Assembly: GCA_003134685.1 (NCBI GenBank)
Contig: PLCA01000003.1
Location: forward strand, 124,001 to 188,000
Source of the DNA: Gemmatimonadota bacterium
GTDB taxonomy: Bacteria > Gemmatimonadota > Gemmatimonadetes > Gemmatimonadales > Gemmatimonadaceae
Reading direction: 5' to 3'
DNA length: 64,000 nucleotides
The notes beneath the pieces were generated by a model that was not told the DNA's origin, searched no databases, and was given only the letters and a program-made list of their open reading frames with translations. Below are positions 53,101 through 61,220 of the stretch, piece by piece. A program made the position numbers and the translations under genes. Position 1 is the first letter of the stretch. Each line of letters opens with the position of its first letter.

Positions 53101-54758
53101 GTGGGTTGCGACAGCGTGCGCGAGAAGCTGCTCGCGCGTCCAGCCGTGAAATCTTCGATCGAGTTGAAGGCGAAGCTACCGAGTCCGTTCGAGAATCCCT
53201 CCTCGCGTTGACCATCCAGGCGGCCCCACAGCAGTCCCTTGAACCGGTGCGTTCTGCCGTGGGCGTTCCACTCCGTTTGATTCCCCGCTTCGAGCGTCCA
53301 GCGCGATTCCTCGGTCGGCAGGAAAGATCCGCCGCCCAACAGGAGTGAGCCGACGTCGGTCCCGCCGCCGATATCGTCGGAGCGGACAAGCACCGTCGCT
53401 CCCGGCAACGTCTGATACGGGGACACAGTCGTGCGTACGCCGCTCACCGCGACGCGGGTCTCGTTGAGCGTTCTCCGCCCCGGGCCGAGGTACGAACCGA
53501 GCGTAAGCTGCGCTCCCAGTGTGCGCTCTCGCCGCTCGCTGGCGGCGGACGGGGCGGAGAGCGGTCCGAAGCCCAGCGCGCCATCGCGGGTGAATCCGGC
53601 GTAGCTGGTCAGCGCGCGTGTGCTCAGCGTGTCGCGCGTGTCGTCGAGGCGTCCGAGCCAGGTGACCGCGTCGTGCTGGCGATTTGTCGGCACCCCGGAG
53701 GCGGCGAGAGAAAAGCCGGGCGGAGTGGCGAAAGCAATGAGGCGCGCGACAGAGTCGGGCGCGACGCCGGCGTTGATCAGCGACTGAGCGTCGGCATTGA
53801 GCAGCGTCGATGGCTCGCTCAGCGATCGCCCGAGGTCGAGAGCGACATTGTACGTCATCGCCCCGCGAATGAGCTCGCCGTCGGCGCCGACGCTTCCGCG
53901 GGCGCCGCCACTCGTCGCGCCAAGAGAGCGGCCGGTGGCGTCGGTGAACTGGAGATAGCGTGGATCGAAGGTGAGGAAAGCGTTCCGGCGCTGGTAATTG
54001 CGATCGCCCGGCCCGAGGCGCACGTCTACGTTCACGCCGGAGAATCCGCCGCGCGTCGGATCGAACGTAGCGCCGGTGACGCGCGTTTCGGTGCGCGCTG
54101 CGCGCGGAATCGAGCCGGCGGCGAGCCCCATTCCATTCAGAGTGTTGAGATTGGACTCTGATCCCGCGCCGAGGATTGCGGGCCCGCTCCCTGTCATGGT
54201 GACGTTGGACATTGTGCCGGCGATAGCGCCGAGGTCACCGGCGACCGTGAGCGGAATCTGACCGTTGACGCCATCGCCCCACTTCTCGGCCGAGCCCGTC
54301 TCGAGCTGCGTGGGGCCGATCGAATTGTCGGCGCGAACGGGTTTTCTTCCCTCGATTTTCACGGCGTCGAGTGTCGCGACCGGCGCGCGCGGAAGAACGA
54401 AGTTGGCGACCAGCTCGTGCTCGTCCGCCTGTCGCTGCACGCGACGCCGCGCCGAGGAGAATCCGGCGGCACTGACGTAGACGAGATAGTCGCCGGTGCC
54501 CTGATCGAAGCGGACATTGAAGTTGCCGGCGCTGTCAGTGGTGGCTTGTTGCGTGAGCCGGTCGGGACCGCGTGTCACCATGACGGTGGCGACTATTGCG
54601 CGCGAAGAATCGTCGGTTACCCGTCCGCGGATTACGTCGGGGTTGGTGCCCTGCGCTTGCGCCATTCCCGCCGCGAGCTGCAGCGAGACAGTCCCAAGGG
54701 CCAGGCAACGCGCGACTACGCGTGCGCGTTGAGCGAATCGAGTTTTGTTTGACGCCAT
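50112..54758 (-). CDS. Oar/TonB-receptor-like outer-membrane protein fused to a C-terminal Kelch propeller
   Basis: A 1548-aa protein in one unbroken frame. After the signal peptide (cleavage near MAQAQ, residue 36) come a carboxypeptidase-regulatory-like domain (IRGRVTDDSSRAIVATV, residues 42-115), a plug-like region (115-240) and a long beta-barrel (about 240-1085) with Oar-type features. A helical segment rich in SADS/ESADSVFSARVREL follows (about 1090-1240). The end (about 1255-1545) has six Kelch repeats, each with a double-glycine turn such as AIGGTGEG, YVIGGFK and FGGESQA. The fusion puts a propeller after the barrel, so the last barrel strand is not the protein end. It may bind surface carbohydrate or protein. 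Confidence 0.8.
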   Translation of the reverse strand: MASNKTRFAQRARVVARCLALGTVSLQLAAGMAQAQGTNPDVIRGRVTDDSSRAIVATVMVTRGPDRLTQQATTDSAGNFNVRFDQGTGDYLVYVSAAGFSSARRRVQRQADEHELVANFVLPRAPVATLDAVKIEGRKPVRADNSIGPTQLETGSAEKWGDGVNGQIPLTVAGDLGAIAGTMSNVTMTGSGPAILGAGSESNLNTLNGMGLAAGSIPRAARTETRVTGATFDPTRGGFSGVNVDVRLGPGDRNYQRRNAFLTFDPRYLQFTDATGRSLGATSGGARGSVGADGELIRGAMTYNVALDLGRSLSEPSTLLNADAQSLINAGVAPDSVARLIAFATPPGFSLAASGVPTNRQHDAVTWLGRLDDTRDTLSTRALTSYAGFTRDGALGFGPLSAPSAASERRERTLGAQLTLGSYLGPGRRTLNETRVAVSGVRTTVSPYQTLPGATVLVRSDDIGGGTDVGSLLLGGGSFLPTEESRWTLEAGNQTEWNAHGRTHRFKGLLWGRLDGQREEGFSNGLGSFAFNSIEDFTAGRASSFSRTLSQPTREGRVWNAATALAHNFAPSRYFSLLYGARLEADGFGDKPARNTALEQALGVRTGVAPSRVHLSPRVGFTFTYNRDRDNGSGTMQNNTGRYYRSMSGTLRGGIGEFRDLLHPGILADAAASTGLPGGTSFLNCVGAAVPTPDWSLFATDPGSIPTQCVDGSGVLSDRAPAVTLIDPSYDVPRSWRASLDWNTSMRGWLLRVGTLGSYDLSQPGVVDANFSGVSKLTLAGEANRPVFVSEASIDPASGAVSAVESRRSDQYGRVASRVSDLRGYGGQLNVALSPDVFTFRGGASFYGSVSYTLQATKRKYRGFDGAAFGDPRLLEWAAGPNDAHHIFVVSSAFSTGKIGTVTLFARAQSGLPFTPLVQGDVNGDGLSGDRAFIPNPATETDANLAGELRTLLATGSPTARGCLLANLGRVAPRNGCRGPWTESLNIQWSPPTPKRWGYRVTPNVYLQNVLAGVDQLLHGNALRGWGSPAAADPVLLIPSGFDAANGRFNYDVNPRFADTRPARTLLRNPFRIVIDFSFNLSTDFDLQQLRRAVEPVKGSVGWQRRSADSLAAFYLSNTSSIHKMLIEQSDSLFLSKAQVASLESADSVFSARVRELYVPLGQFLAVGQGGAGKAELDSVQATQKMYWKVFWEQPEIAGAIVTPSQRELMPMFKSMLGVPMKEREHSQWQFDHPVTFAKKPTQAPSASAPESVAESWHGAAPMLHARSAHAIVSTGDAIYAIGGTGEGGAPVLQVERYDGNQWRDETSLPGEGLNAPAAVAIGQRIYVIGGFKTVTNVPTTEVLVYDIATHVWSNAAPLPAPRGGHAAAVLDGKIHVVGGGNSRSTLADHSEYDPGANTWTERAPLPRSEGSPAAVAFNGKLYAIGGRSGGSDFGNVYIYDPATDRWGEGPPVEPRGTAGAALYCGTIYVFGGESQAKNAVLSDVLRLDSSGTGWRTAQPMPSARNYARAALLGNSVYLIGGNPVVAASHSAAGSTLVERFDADCRRP

Positions 54759-54865
54759 TCCCGCAGTACGGATGGGAGTTCGGATGGTTTCCTTCCGATC
54801 TTTGACAGCGAGGTGGGGAAAAGCGTTGGCCGCGTGTCAGCAGCGTCCGGTCGATCTCTCGCGCA

Positions 54866-55345
54866 CTATCGCCTTCCCGGCGCCCAGACTCCTAGGCTCC
54901 TAGGCGAAAAGCGGTTCAGCAACGATGGATTCCGCGCAGGGAATTCGACGACGCCCGAATCGTACCGAATGGGATTCCGCAGCCACTCCTCGGCGTCGCC
55001 GGTGCTATGGAACGCGCGGATCGTGATCTTCGTGCCATCGGACATCGCCTCGAGCGCGCGGGCCCTTCCGAAGTCGGCCGGATTGTGACACACGATCGCC
55101 CAGGAGTGGGGGCCAACCCTCTCGGCCAGCATTTGGAAAAAGTAGAGCATCTCGCGCAGGAATTCGACCGATGCGGGGTTTGCGGCGCCCGGCTTCCGAT
55201 CCCACAGAAAGTTCATTCCGGGCTTGAACTCCGGATTCGCTACGGCTGCTTCGACGACGTCTCTCAGCTGCGCCGCGCAGGGGAACTCGATCCAATACAG
55301 CGCTACGAACCCGCGTGCGGCGTCGATCCGATACACTGTGTGCAT
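54866..55345 (-). CDS. STAS/SpoIIAA-like domain protein
   Basis: A 159-aa protein (ATG 55345; the frame is open to 55393). It shows the alternating pattern of SpoIIAA-like domains (PF11964): RGFVALYWIEFP, PEFKPGMNFLWDRKPG, a helix VEFLREMLYFFQMLAE, SWAIVCHNPADFG and HSTGDAEEWL near the end. Such domains bind partner proteins or lipids; no partner is visible here. The final 20 residues are Arg/Ser-rich, and their DNA carries a duplicated CTCCTAGG. Confidence 0.6.
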   Translation of the reverse strand: MHTVYRIDAARGFVALYWIEFPCAAQLRDVVEAAVANPEFKPGMNFLWDRKPGAANPASVEFLREMLYFFQMLAERVGPHSWAIVCHNPADFGRARALEAMSDGTKITIRAFHSTGDAEEWLRNPIRYDSGVVEFPARNPSLLNRFSPRSLGVWAPGRR

Positions 55346-55426
55346 GCAAGCCTGTGATGAGCGGACTGTCTGACGGGGCAAGATCCCCGCCACCTGGGAC
55401 TGTCAAGAACGACGATTGTGGCGTCG

Positions 55427-55882
55427 TTACTGCAACGGCGTCTGCACTTTGAAAGCCGGTGTCTGGAGCTCCGGCTCCGGTGAAGCGTCCTGTTCCGCGA
55501 CCGGCATCGGCATTGTGAGACGGTAGGTCCCGACCGCAGCACCCTCCGGCAGGCGGTATTGATGCACGACGGTCTGACCGGGATCGAGGATGCCGAGCGC
55601 GATAGAGCAGGCAGAAGGGCCTTGGACCGTCTTCCACGTAGTGCCGTCCCTCTTCTGCAGCTCGGTTTTGCAGAAGCCGTCGGGATAGAACAGCGTGACG
55701 TCGCTCAGGTTCGATATCGTGACGTTGACGGACGCACCCGAGAGGTAGGCATCCTGTACCACGCCGGCCACGACCCGTTTTCCTGGACCAGGATCGTAGG
55801 GTCGCATCGAGGCGCATCCCGAACCGACAAGTAAGAATGCAGCGATTAAGCCCAGGTTCTGCCGTCTCAACGTCCCCCGCAT
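55427..55882 (-). CDS. Small lipoprotein with predicted Ig-like beta domain
   Basis: A 151-aa protein with GGGGAG before the ATG and lipobox GSGC (Cys23). The mature part looks like a small beta-sandwich: VNVTISNLSDVTLFYPDGF, TWKTVQGPS, LDPGQTVVHQYRL and VGTYRLTMPM, a pattern shared with Ig-like or BsuPI-like domains. Two cysteines (CKTEL, ACSIAL) may pair. Function unknown. Confidence 0.6.
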   Translation of the reverse strand: MRGTLRRQNLGLIAAFLLVGSGCASMRPYDPGPGKRVVAGVVQDAYLSGASVNVTISNLSDVTLFYPDGFCKTELQKRDGTTWKTVQGPSACSIALGILDPGQTVVHQYRLPEGAAVGTYRLTMPMPVAEQDASPEPELQTPAFKVQTPLQ

Positions 55883-56081
55883 GACTCCCCCATTCGGATT
55901 TAGGAGCCAACCTCAGCAATAAGATTGCCGCCGCCAGCGCGACCCTGGCGCGGGGCCGCGTTAGGCCCTGGGGAATCACTGCCGCACCCGCGCCACAACC
56001 GGGGTCGATCCGCGACGGCCTTTGGGGGCGCTGCCCGAGTAGTATGATTTGAGGATCGTCTCACCCGTTCTCAGGGGTTGT

Positions 56082-56345
56082 ATGAAAGGAATCTCGATTA
56101 CGATCGGCGTGTCGGCGATGCTTGCTGTCGCGCCGGCACACGCACTCGTGGGCGGCGCGGTCGGTTCAGCACTCATCGGTCGTCTCTCCGGAAACACAGA
56201 CACCGGGGACGGAACAATCACGGCGTCGGACAAAGCGACCATCGGCTTCGTTCTCGGAGGCGCGGCCGGTCTGCTCGGTGGGATAATTTACGGAGCCTGT
56301 TGCTCGTCTTCCTGGGAGCCCGTTCCGCTTACTCGAAGGCAATAG
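56082..56345 (+). CDS. Small glycine-rich secreted protein
   Basis: An 87-aa protein, ATG 56082 with GGGG 6 nt upstream. A signal peptide (cleavage near PAHAL, residue 21) is followed by Gly/Ala-rich stretches GGAVGSALIGRL and FVLGGAAGLLGGIIYGACC that resemble glycine-zipper helices. It probably inserts into or lies along a membrane. I do not recognise a family. Confidence 0.5.
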   Translation: MKGISITIGVSAMLAVAPAHALVGGAVGSALIGRLSGNTDTGDGTITASDKATIGFVLGGAAGLLGGIIYGACCSSSWEPVPLTRRQ

Positions 56346-56367
56346 CTACGAAGATCCACCACCCCCG

Positions 56368-57768
56368 CTAACCGATGGGCGCGACCTGATACTGCTCGAG
56401 TTTCCCGTCCCGCGTCTCGAACGTCCAGACTCGGAGCACTCGGTTGGAGAAAGTCACTCGATACGACCGTGCCGTCATCCCGCCGCGCAGTGACTGGCGC
56501 GTTTGAACGAACCCGGTCGGCGCGCCGAGCGGACCAAGGCTCGATGCGAAATCCTTGAGCGCCTGGTCGCTGAAGTACGCGTTTGCGTTCGAGGTGAACA
56601 GCGACCTGTCGACCGTCCCGCGCTGGAGTCCGTCAAAGATCGCTTTGGCCTGCGCGGTCCTGCTCTCGGCCAGCTTGTCTTCCGTGGCGAAGAGAGCCGT
56701 CGCGATCTGATTCGCGATCGCGCCCGACGCGGGCGCGGCGTCCTGATTCGTCAGCACCACGATCGCCGCGCTGTCCTCCGGAAATACGATGTTCTCGGCC
56801 GTGAAGCCCGAGACTTCCCCGCTGTGCTCGAGCATGAAGCGGCCGCCCTGCATCGCGACGTCGAGTCCGAGCGAGTAGCCGGTGCCCGCTCCGTTGTTGA
56901 GGACGACTTCGCGCTGGAGCTCGCGGTACGATTCGGGCTTGAGCAGCGCGTGTCGGATGATGTTGATATCCCAGTTAGCGAGATCCCTGGCCGTCATGGC
57001 GAGCTCACCCGCCGCCCACATCCATCCCGAGCCCGCGTCGGGTGCCGGGCGCAGGGGGCCGAGTGCGTAGCGGATGTAACCGGTCGCGTTCGCCGCTCTC
57101 GGGCTGGCGTCGAAGTCCGCCGCGCTGGTGAGGCCGGCCGGAACAAGGATCCGTGAGTGAACGAATTGAAAGAAGGGCATGCGGCTCGCCTTCTCGACGA
57201 CCATTCCCGCGAGCGTGTAGTTCGTGTTGCTGTACTGCCAGCGAGATCCGGGGTCGAAGTCGAGTGGCTGCTTGGCCCATACGTCGGCGATCGCCTGAGG
57301 CGTGGTGGCCTTGAGCATCATCGGCATCACGTAGTCCTGCGGCCAGAAGTCCTGGTAGCCGGAGGTGTGGGAGAGGAGCTGGCGGACCGTCACCTCGTTG
57401 CCGCGCGTGAGTCCGGGAATGAAGCGGGAGACCGGATCATCGAGTTTGAGTTTTCCATCCTGCTGGAGCAGCAGGAGTGCGACGGCAGTGAACTGCTTGC
57501 TGATGGAGCCGATCGCGTAGCGCATGTCTGGAGAAGCCGCGAGCCGCGGCTCGAGCTTCGCTGCGCCGTAAGCATTCGCGTAGACCAGTCGCCCGTTCTT
57601 CACGACCGCCACCGAGGCACTCGGCACGCCCGTAGACTGGAGCACCTGGTTGGCAATCGCGTCGATCTGCCGCGCCAGGGCTGTGTCGACCGGAGGGGCC
57701 GACTGCGCCCACATGGGCCCGGCAAACGCGACCAGTAATGCGGCAGCAGGTAGGCCTCGGTTCAGCAT
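56368..57768 (-). CDS. Serine hydrolase of the class C beta-lactamase/esterase fold
   Basis: A 466-aa exported enzyme; ATG 57768 is preceded by GGAG and gives a clean signal peptide (cleavage near MWAQS). The SxxK nucleophile motif is GSISKQ (Ser88, Lys91), the YxN motif lies in YSNTNYTLAG, and the third motif region is EHSGEVSGF. Relatives are esterases, D-amino-acid peptidases or penicillin-binding-like proteins; true beta-lactamase activity is not implied. A C-terminal domain of about 110 residues (from TSNANAYF) resembles the extra domain of such proteins. It is divergent from the AfsR-like regulator. Confidence 0.85.
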   Translation of the reverse strand: MLNRGLPAAALLVAFAGPMWAQSAPPVDTALARQIDAIANQVLQSTGVPSASVAVVKNGRLVYANAYGAAKLEPRLAASPDMRYAIGSISKQFTAVALLLLQQDGKLKLDDPVSRFIPGLTRGNEVTVRQLLSHTSGYQDFWPQDYVMPMMLKATTPQAIADVWAKQPLDFDPGSRWQYSNTNYTLAGMVVEKASRMPFFQFVHSRILVPAGLTSAADFDASPRAANATGYIRYALGPLRPAPDAGSGWMWAAGELAMTARDLANWDINIIRHALLKPESYRELQREVVLNNGAGTGYSLGLDVAMQGGRFMLEHSGEVSGFTAENIVFPEDSAAIVVLTNQDAAPASGAIANQIATALFATEDKLAESRTAQAKAIFDGLQRGTVDRSLFTSNANAYFSDQALKDFASSLGPLGAPTGFVQTRQSLRGGMTARSYRVTFSNRVLRVWTFETRDGKLEQYQVAPIG

Positions 57769-57929
57769 TTGGTCTCCGTAGAGCATTCGATGATTGTCGG
57801 CAATAATTGGAGCCAGAAAAGTATTCGACGCCCGGCCCCATCGCATGCCGACCTGGATTTCTCCCAGTGCAGAGGCCGCTGTCCCGCCGCCCAGGTCGCG
57901 TTAGGGGCCAACTGGGCCAAATCAAAAGG

Positions 57930-57951
57930 ATTCTGACGCAATTCTGACGCA
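57930..57951 (+). promoter_or_regulatory. Perfect 11-bp tandem repeat before the AfsR-like regulator
   Basis: ATTCTGACGCA occurs twice without spacer (57930-57940 and 57941-57951), with part of a third copy (AGACGC) after it. It lies 44 bp before the regulator start and 162 bp before the divergent serine hydrolase. SARP/AfsR-type regulators bind direct repeats with 11-bp periodicity, so this is a candidate autoregulatory operator. Binding is inferred. Confidence 0.5.
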
Positions 57952-57994
57952 AGACGCCTACTGTTCTTCCCGGAGCTTCATAGATGAGGTCTGA

Positions 57995-60900
57995 ATGGTC
58001 ATGCTTCGCGCACTAGGGAAGGCCGAGATCGACACGGGTGTGGCGACATTGACTCCGTCACAGGAGATGGTGTTCGCGACCGCGTTGTATCTGATCCTCG
58101 AGCGCGGGAAGAGTGTGAGCCGAAAGCGCCTCGCCGCCCTGCTCTGGCCGCGGGTGGAGGAGAAACCACGGGCGCACCGGCTCCGCCAAACGATACTGCA
58201 GTTGAAGAAGGTCGGATTCGTGGTGACGGCTGATCGAGACACTCTACAGTGCTCGCCGCATGACTCCGCGAGCGATATCGTCACGCTCTCCGCAGCCTCA
58301 GATTCCGACGCTCTCGCCGCACCTGCCTCCTTGGAGTTCTTGCCCGGGTACAATCCGACTTTTTCCGACGCCTTTCGGGATTGGGTAGATGGGCACCGCG
58401 AAGAGACGCACGCGCTTGTGACGAGGCGCCTCGTGACTGAGATCAACTCGGCGAGGTCAAAGGGGGACTGGTTGACCTGCGACAAATTCGCGAGGCAATG
58501 CCTCAAGCTCGATCCATTCAACGAGTCGGCCGTGCTCGCTCAAGCCGAAGCCAGCGCAGTGAGGGGTGCCAAGACACAGGCAATCCAGATACTGGACCGA
58601 TACCTGGCCGAAGTCGGATCGGACAATCCGAATCTGAGCGTGTCGGCCTCCGTGCTGCGAAGGCGCATCACTGACCGAATCCCGGAGCGCTCGCCGATCA
58701 CTGTCCGAGAGTGCGCCTTTGTCGGGAGAGATCAGGAGATGGAAACGTTGACTTCGGCGCTGGTCGCGGCGCGTCGCGGTAGAGGAGGGGCGCGGCTTGT
58801 AAGGGGAGAGGCCGGCATCGGCAAGAGCAGGCTTGCTTCCGAATTGATCAAGTTCGCGATCCTGGAGGGAGTCCAAACAACCAGGGCGACTTGTCGCAGA
58901 TCAGATGTCGATCGGCCGCTATCGGTCTTTGTCGATCTCGTTCCGCAATTGAGCGAGTTGCGTGGTGCGCTGGGGTGCTCACAGGAAACCATGTCCGTTC
59001 TCAAAGGACTGACAGAGTTTGACGGTCGAGCCACGTTCAGTGCGCCATCGGTCGACGACTCGATGAGTGCGCACGCAAGGATGCGCGCGGCGCTCTTCGA
59101 CTTGCTCGATGCGGTCGCAGACGAAAGGTCTGTGCTTGTCGTCGTCGACGATGTGCAATGGTTGGACGCCTCGTCCGTCAGATTGCTGGCAGAGTTGCTT
59201 CCGTGGGCAAAGACGAGAAAAATTCTTTTCGTCCTGACGGAACGCGCCGGCACCAAGGGCCTGGCAAGTCATCTCTCGCCAGACGATTTGAGGCTGCTGA
59301 CCGTTGGACCTCTTGGGCCTCAGTTCGGCGAGGCGATCATGACAGAGGTCCTCAAGGAGAGTCCCCGACCAACCACCTCGGAACTCATTCGGCGACTCCT
59401 CTCGGTCGGGGAAGGCAATCCCTTCTTTCTGAGGGAATTGGGCAATCATTGGATGGAGACCGGCAAGGATCGTGGCTCACCGCCGTCAGTCACTTCAATT
59501 ATTGACGAACGACTCGCGCGACTATCCAATGAGTCTCTTCTGGTCTTGCAGGCCTGCGCTGTGCTCGATGTAAATGCGACGATCGAGCGCGTGGAGGGAG
59601 TACTGGAATACCAGTCACACGTGCTGCTTTCGGCTGTTCAGGAACTGAGTGTCGCAGGCATGTTGCGCGCCGAGACCCAACCGTGTGTGTCGCCTGATGA
59701 ACCTTTGACCGTCGGCCATGATTTGATCTCAACCGCCGCGCTTAAACGACTTGCGAGGGTGCCCATAGCGTTTTTGCATCGGCGTGCGGGTACAGTCCTG
59801 GAGCGCGAGACTCTCGGTAATAGTGCGAGAACCGGCGTATTATGGGCCTGCGCATTCCATTGGCAGAATGCTGGGGATCGCGAGCGCGCCTTTCGCGCTG
59901 CGTGTGCTTGCGCGGAGCATCTTCTAACGGTTGGTCTGCCACGCGACGCTGCGCGAGCGTTTGAACAGGTTCTCGACTATTGCGTAACCGATGAACAACG
60001 GCTCCTCGTGTTCTCTCGACTGGCCATATCGCTCCAGACCTGCGGACAATGGGAGCAGTCAATAAAGGTCTTGCGCAAAGCACGGAGCGTGCAGACGAAG
60101 GCGACTCCGAACGCCACCGCTCACGACGAGGTTGAACTGGCTCTCTTTGAGACCCGATGGCGGGCGACGATGGAGCACGCCGCATTATTTGAGGATCTCA
60201 AAGCGTGCGTCAATAGTAGCGAAGCATCAGCGAGTCATCGTGTGGCCTGCGGTCTGTTGGGCATGAAGATTGGCTCCGAACAAAATCAGTTCGACGCTTT
60301 CAAGCAGCTGTACTTCACGATAGCGCCCCTCCTAAGCCACCCAACAATTGGTCCCGTAACGCGCATGGAAGTAGAAATGATCTATCACACAAGTTGCGGG
60401 GATATGAAAACGGCGGAACAAGTCGCAGATCAACTTCTTAGAACAGTTCGCACGGAGCGCGATCCGCGCGTCCTTTCACGAGCACTAGGCAACGTCGGCA
60501 CCGCATATCGAAGGATTGGCCGAGACGCCGACGCCGTAACTGTTTTTCTTGAGGCACTGGATCACTCAGTAGCACATGGACTCGTAAACCGTACGTCGTT
60601 TGCTATCTCCGCGCTTGTTCGAATCTACATCGCCAACGGAGAGCTTTCGCGGGCACGAGCCGCGATGCAAAAGCTTGAGGCTCTCACGGATGGTGATGAG
60701 AGCCTGTATCGCAATGCAGATCGTTGTTATTTCGCAACCAGACTCGCGTTGGAAGAGGGGAACATTGAGGAGGCCGAGAAGAGGTATTCGGTGTTGGCAT
60801 CGCAGTCAGGTCTTCCAAGCGTAAATTGGCGAGCCGGAGTCGTAGCCCTCGGAGTACGGATTGCACTTCAACAGAATGCTTCTGTCGAGACAATCCGCCC

Positions 60901-61162
60901 GATGGTAGCCGAGCTCGAAGCCGCACATTTGCAGAATCGAAGCTCAGGTGGGGAGGATTTCGAAGCTTATGCGTTGGCACTAGGCCTCTTGCACTGCGGA
61001 GAGTCTCAGCAATGCTTGCGTTTGCTCTCTGAGTACACTTCGACGTATCGGCGCGAGAAGTGGGGGCTACCGCAACAGCTTAGCGACCTGCTGTTCGAAC
61101 TGCGAGCAGGCCAACGGACTTCGACCGCGCGAAGTACTGAGGCTCTTTCCGCCTTAGTCTGA
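57995..61162 (+). CDS. AfsR/SARP-like transcriptional regulator with AAA+ ATPase and TPR domains
   Basis: A 1055-aa cytoplasmic regulator; GAGG precedes ATG 57995. Domains in order: a winged-helix DNA-binding region (residues 1-90), a bacterial transcriptional activator domain (BTAD, to about 230), a STAND/AAA-type ATPase with GEAGIGKSR (Lys277) and Walker B VVVDDVQWLD, and TPR-like repeats to the end. Such proteins switch on target genes when the ATPase senses a ligand. Base composition is less GC-rich than neighbouring genes, a hint of transfer. The divergent serine hydrolase is a possible target. Ligand unknown. Confidence 0.8.
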   Translation: MVMLRALGKAEIDTGVATLTPSQEMVFATALYLILERGKSVSRKRLAALLWPRVEEKPRAHRLRQTILQLKKVGFVVTADRDTLQCSPHDSASDIVTLSAASDSDALAAPASLEFLPGYNPTFSDAFRDWVDGHREETHALVTRRLVTEINSARSKGDWLTCDKFARQCLKLDPFNESAVLAQAEASAVRGAKTQAIQILDRYLAEVGSDNPNLSVSASVLRRRITDRIPERSPITVRECAFVGRDQEMETLTSALVAARRGRGGARLVRGEAGIGKSRLASELIKFAILEGVQTTRATCRRSDVDRPLSVFVDLVPQLSELRGALGCSQETMSVLKGLTEFDGRATFSAPSVDDSMSAHARMRAALFDLLDAVADERSVLVVVDDVQWLDASSVRLLAELLPWAKTRKILFVLTERAGTKGLASHLSPDDLRLLTVGPLGPQFGEAIMTEVLKESPRPTTSELIRRLLSVGEGNPFFLRELGNHWMETGKDRGSPPSVTSIIDERLARLSNESLLVLQACAVLDVNATIERVEGVLEYQSHVLLSAVQELSVAGMLRAETQPCVSPDEPLTVGHDLISTAALKRLARVPIAFLHRRAGTVLERETLGNSARTGVLWACAFHWQNAGDRERAFRAACACAEHLLTVGLPRDAARAFEQVLDYCVTDEQRLLVFSRLAISLQTCGQWEQSIKVLRKARSVQTKATPNATAHDEVELALFETRWRATMEHAALFEDLKACVNSSEASASHRVACGLLGMKIGSEQNQFDAFKQLYFTIAPLLSHPTIGPVTRMEVEMIYHTSCGDMKTAEQVADQLLRTVRTERDPRVLSRALGNVGTAYRRIGRDADAVTVFLEALDHSVAHGLVNRTSFAISALVRIYIANGELSRARAAMQKLEALTDGDESLYRNADRCYFATRLALEEGNIEEAEKRYSVLASQSGLPSVNWRAGVVALGVRIALQQNASVETIRPMVAELEAAHLQNRSSGGEDFEAYALALGLLHCGESQQCLRLLSEYTSTYRREKWGLPQQLSDLLFELRAGQRTSTARSTEALSALV

Positions 61163-61185
61163 ACCTGGACCGCAGTAACAACCAT

Positions 61186-61203
61186 CGCAAAACTGCCTTT
61201 GCG
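61186..61203. terminator. Short hairpin between convergent regulator and HD-GYP genes
   Basis: CGCAAA and TTTGCG form a 6-bp stem with a 6-nt loop in the 58-bp gap between two stop codons. There is no T-run on either side, so bidirectional termination is only a possibility. Confidence 0.3.
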
Positions 61204-61220
61204 AGTAGCCAGCAGCCGGA

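Noticed and set aside
54888-54907. Duplicated CTCCTAGG near the end of the STAS-like gene
   Set aside because: Short repeat within coding sequence, not palindromic with any other element; no evidence of an attachment site.
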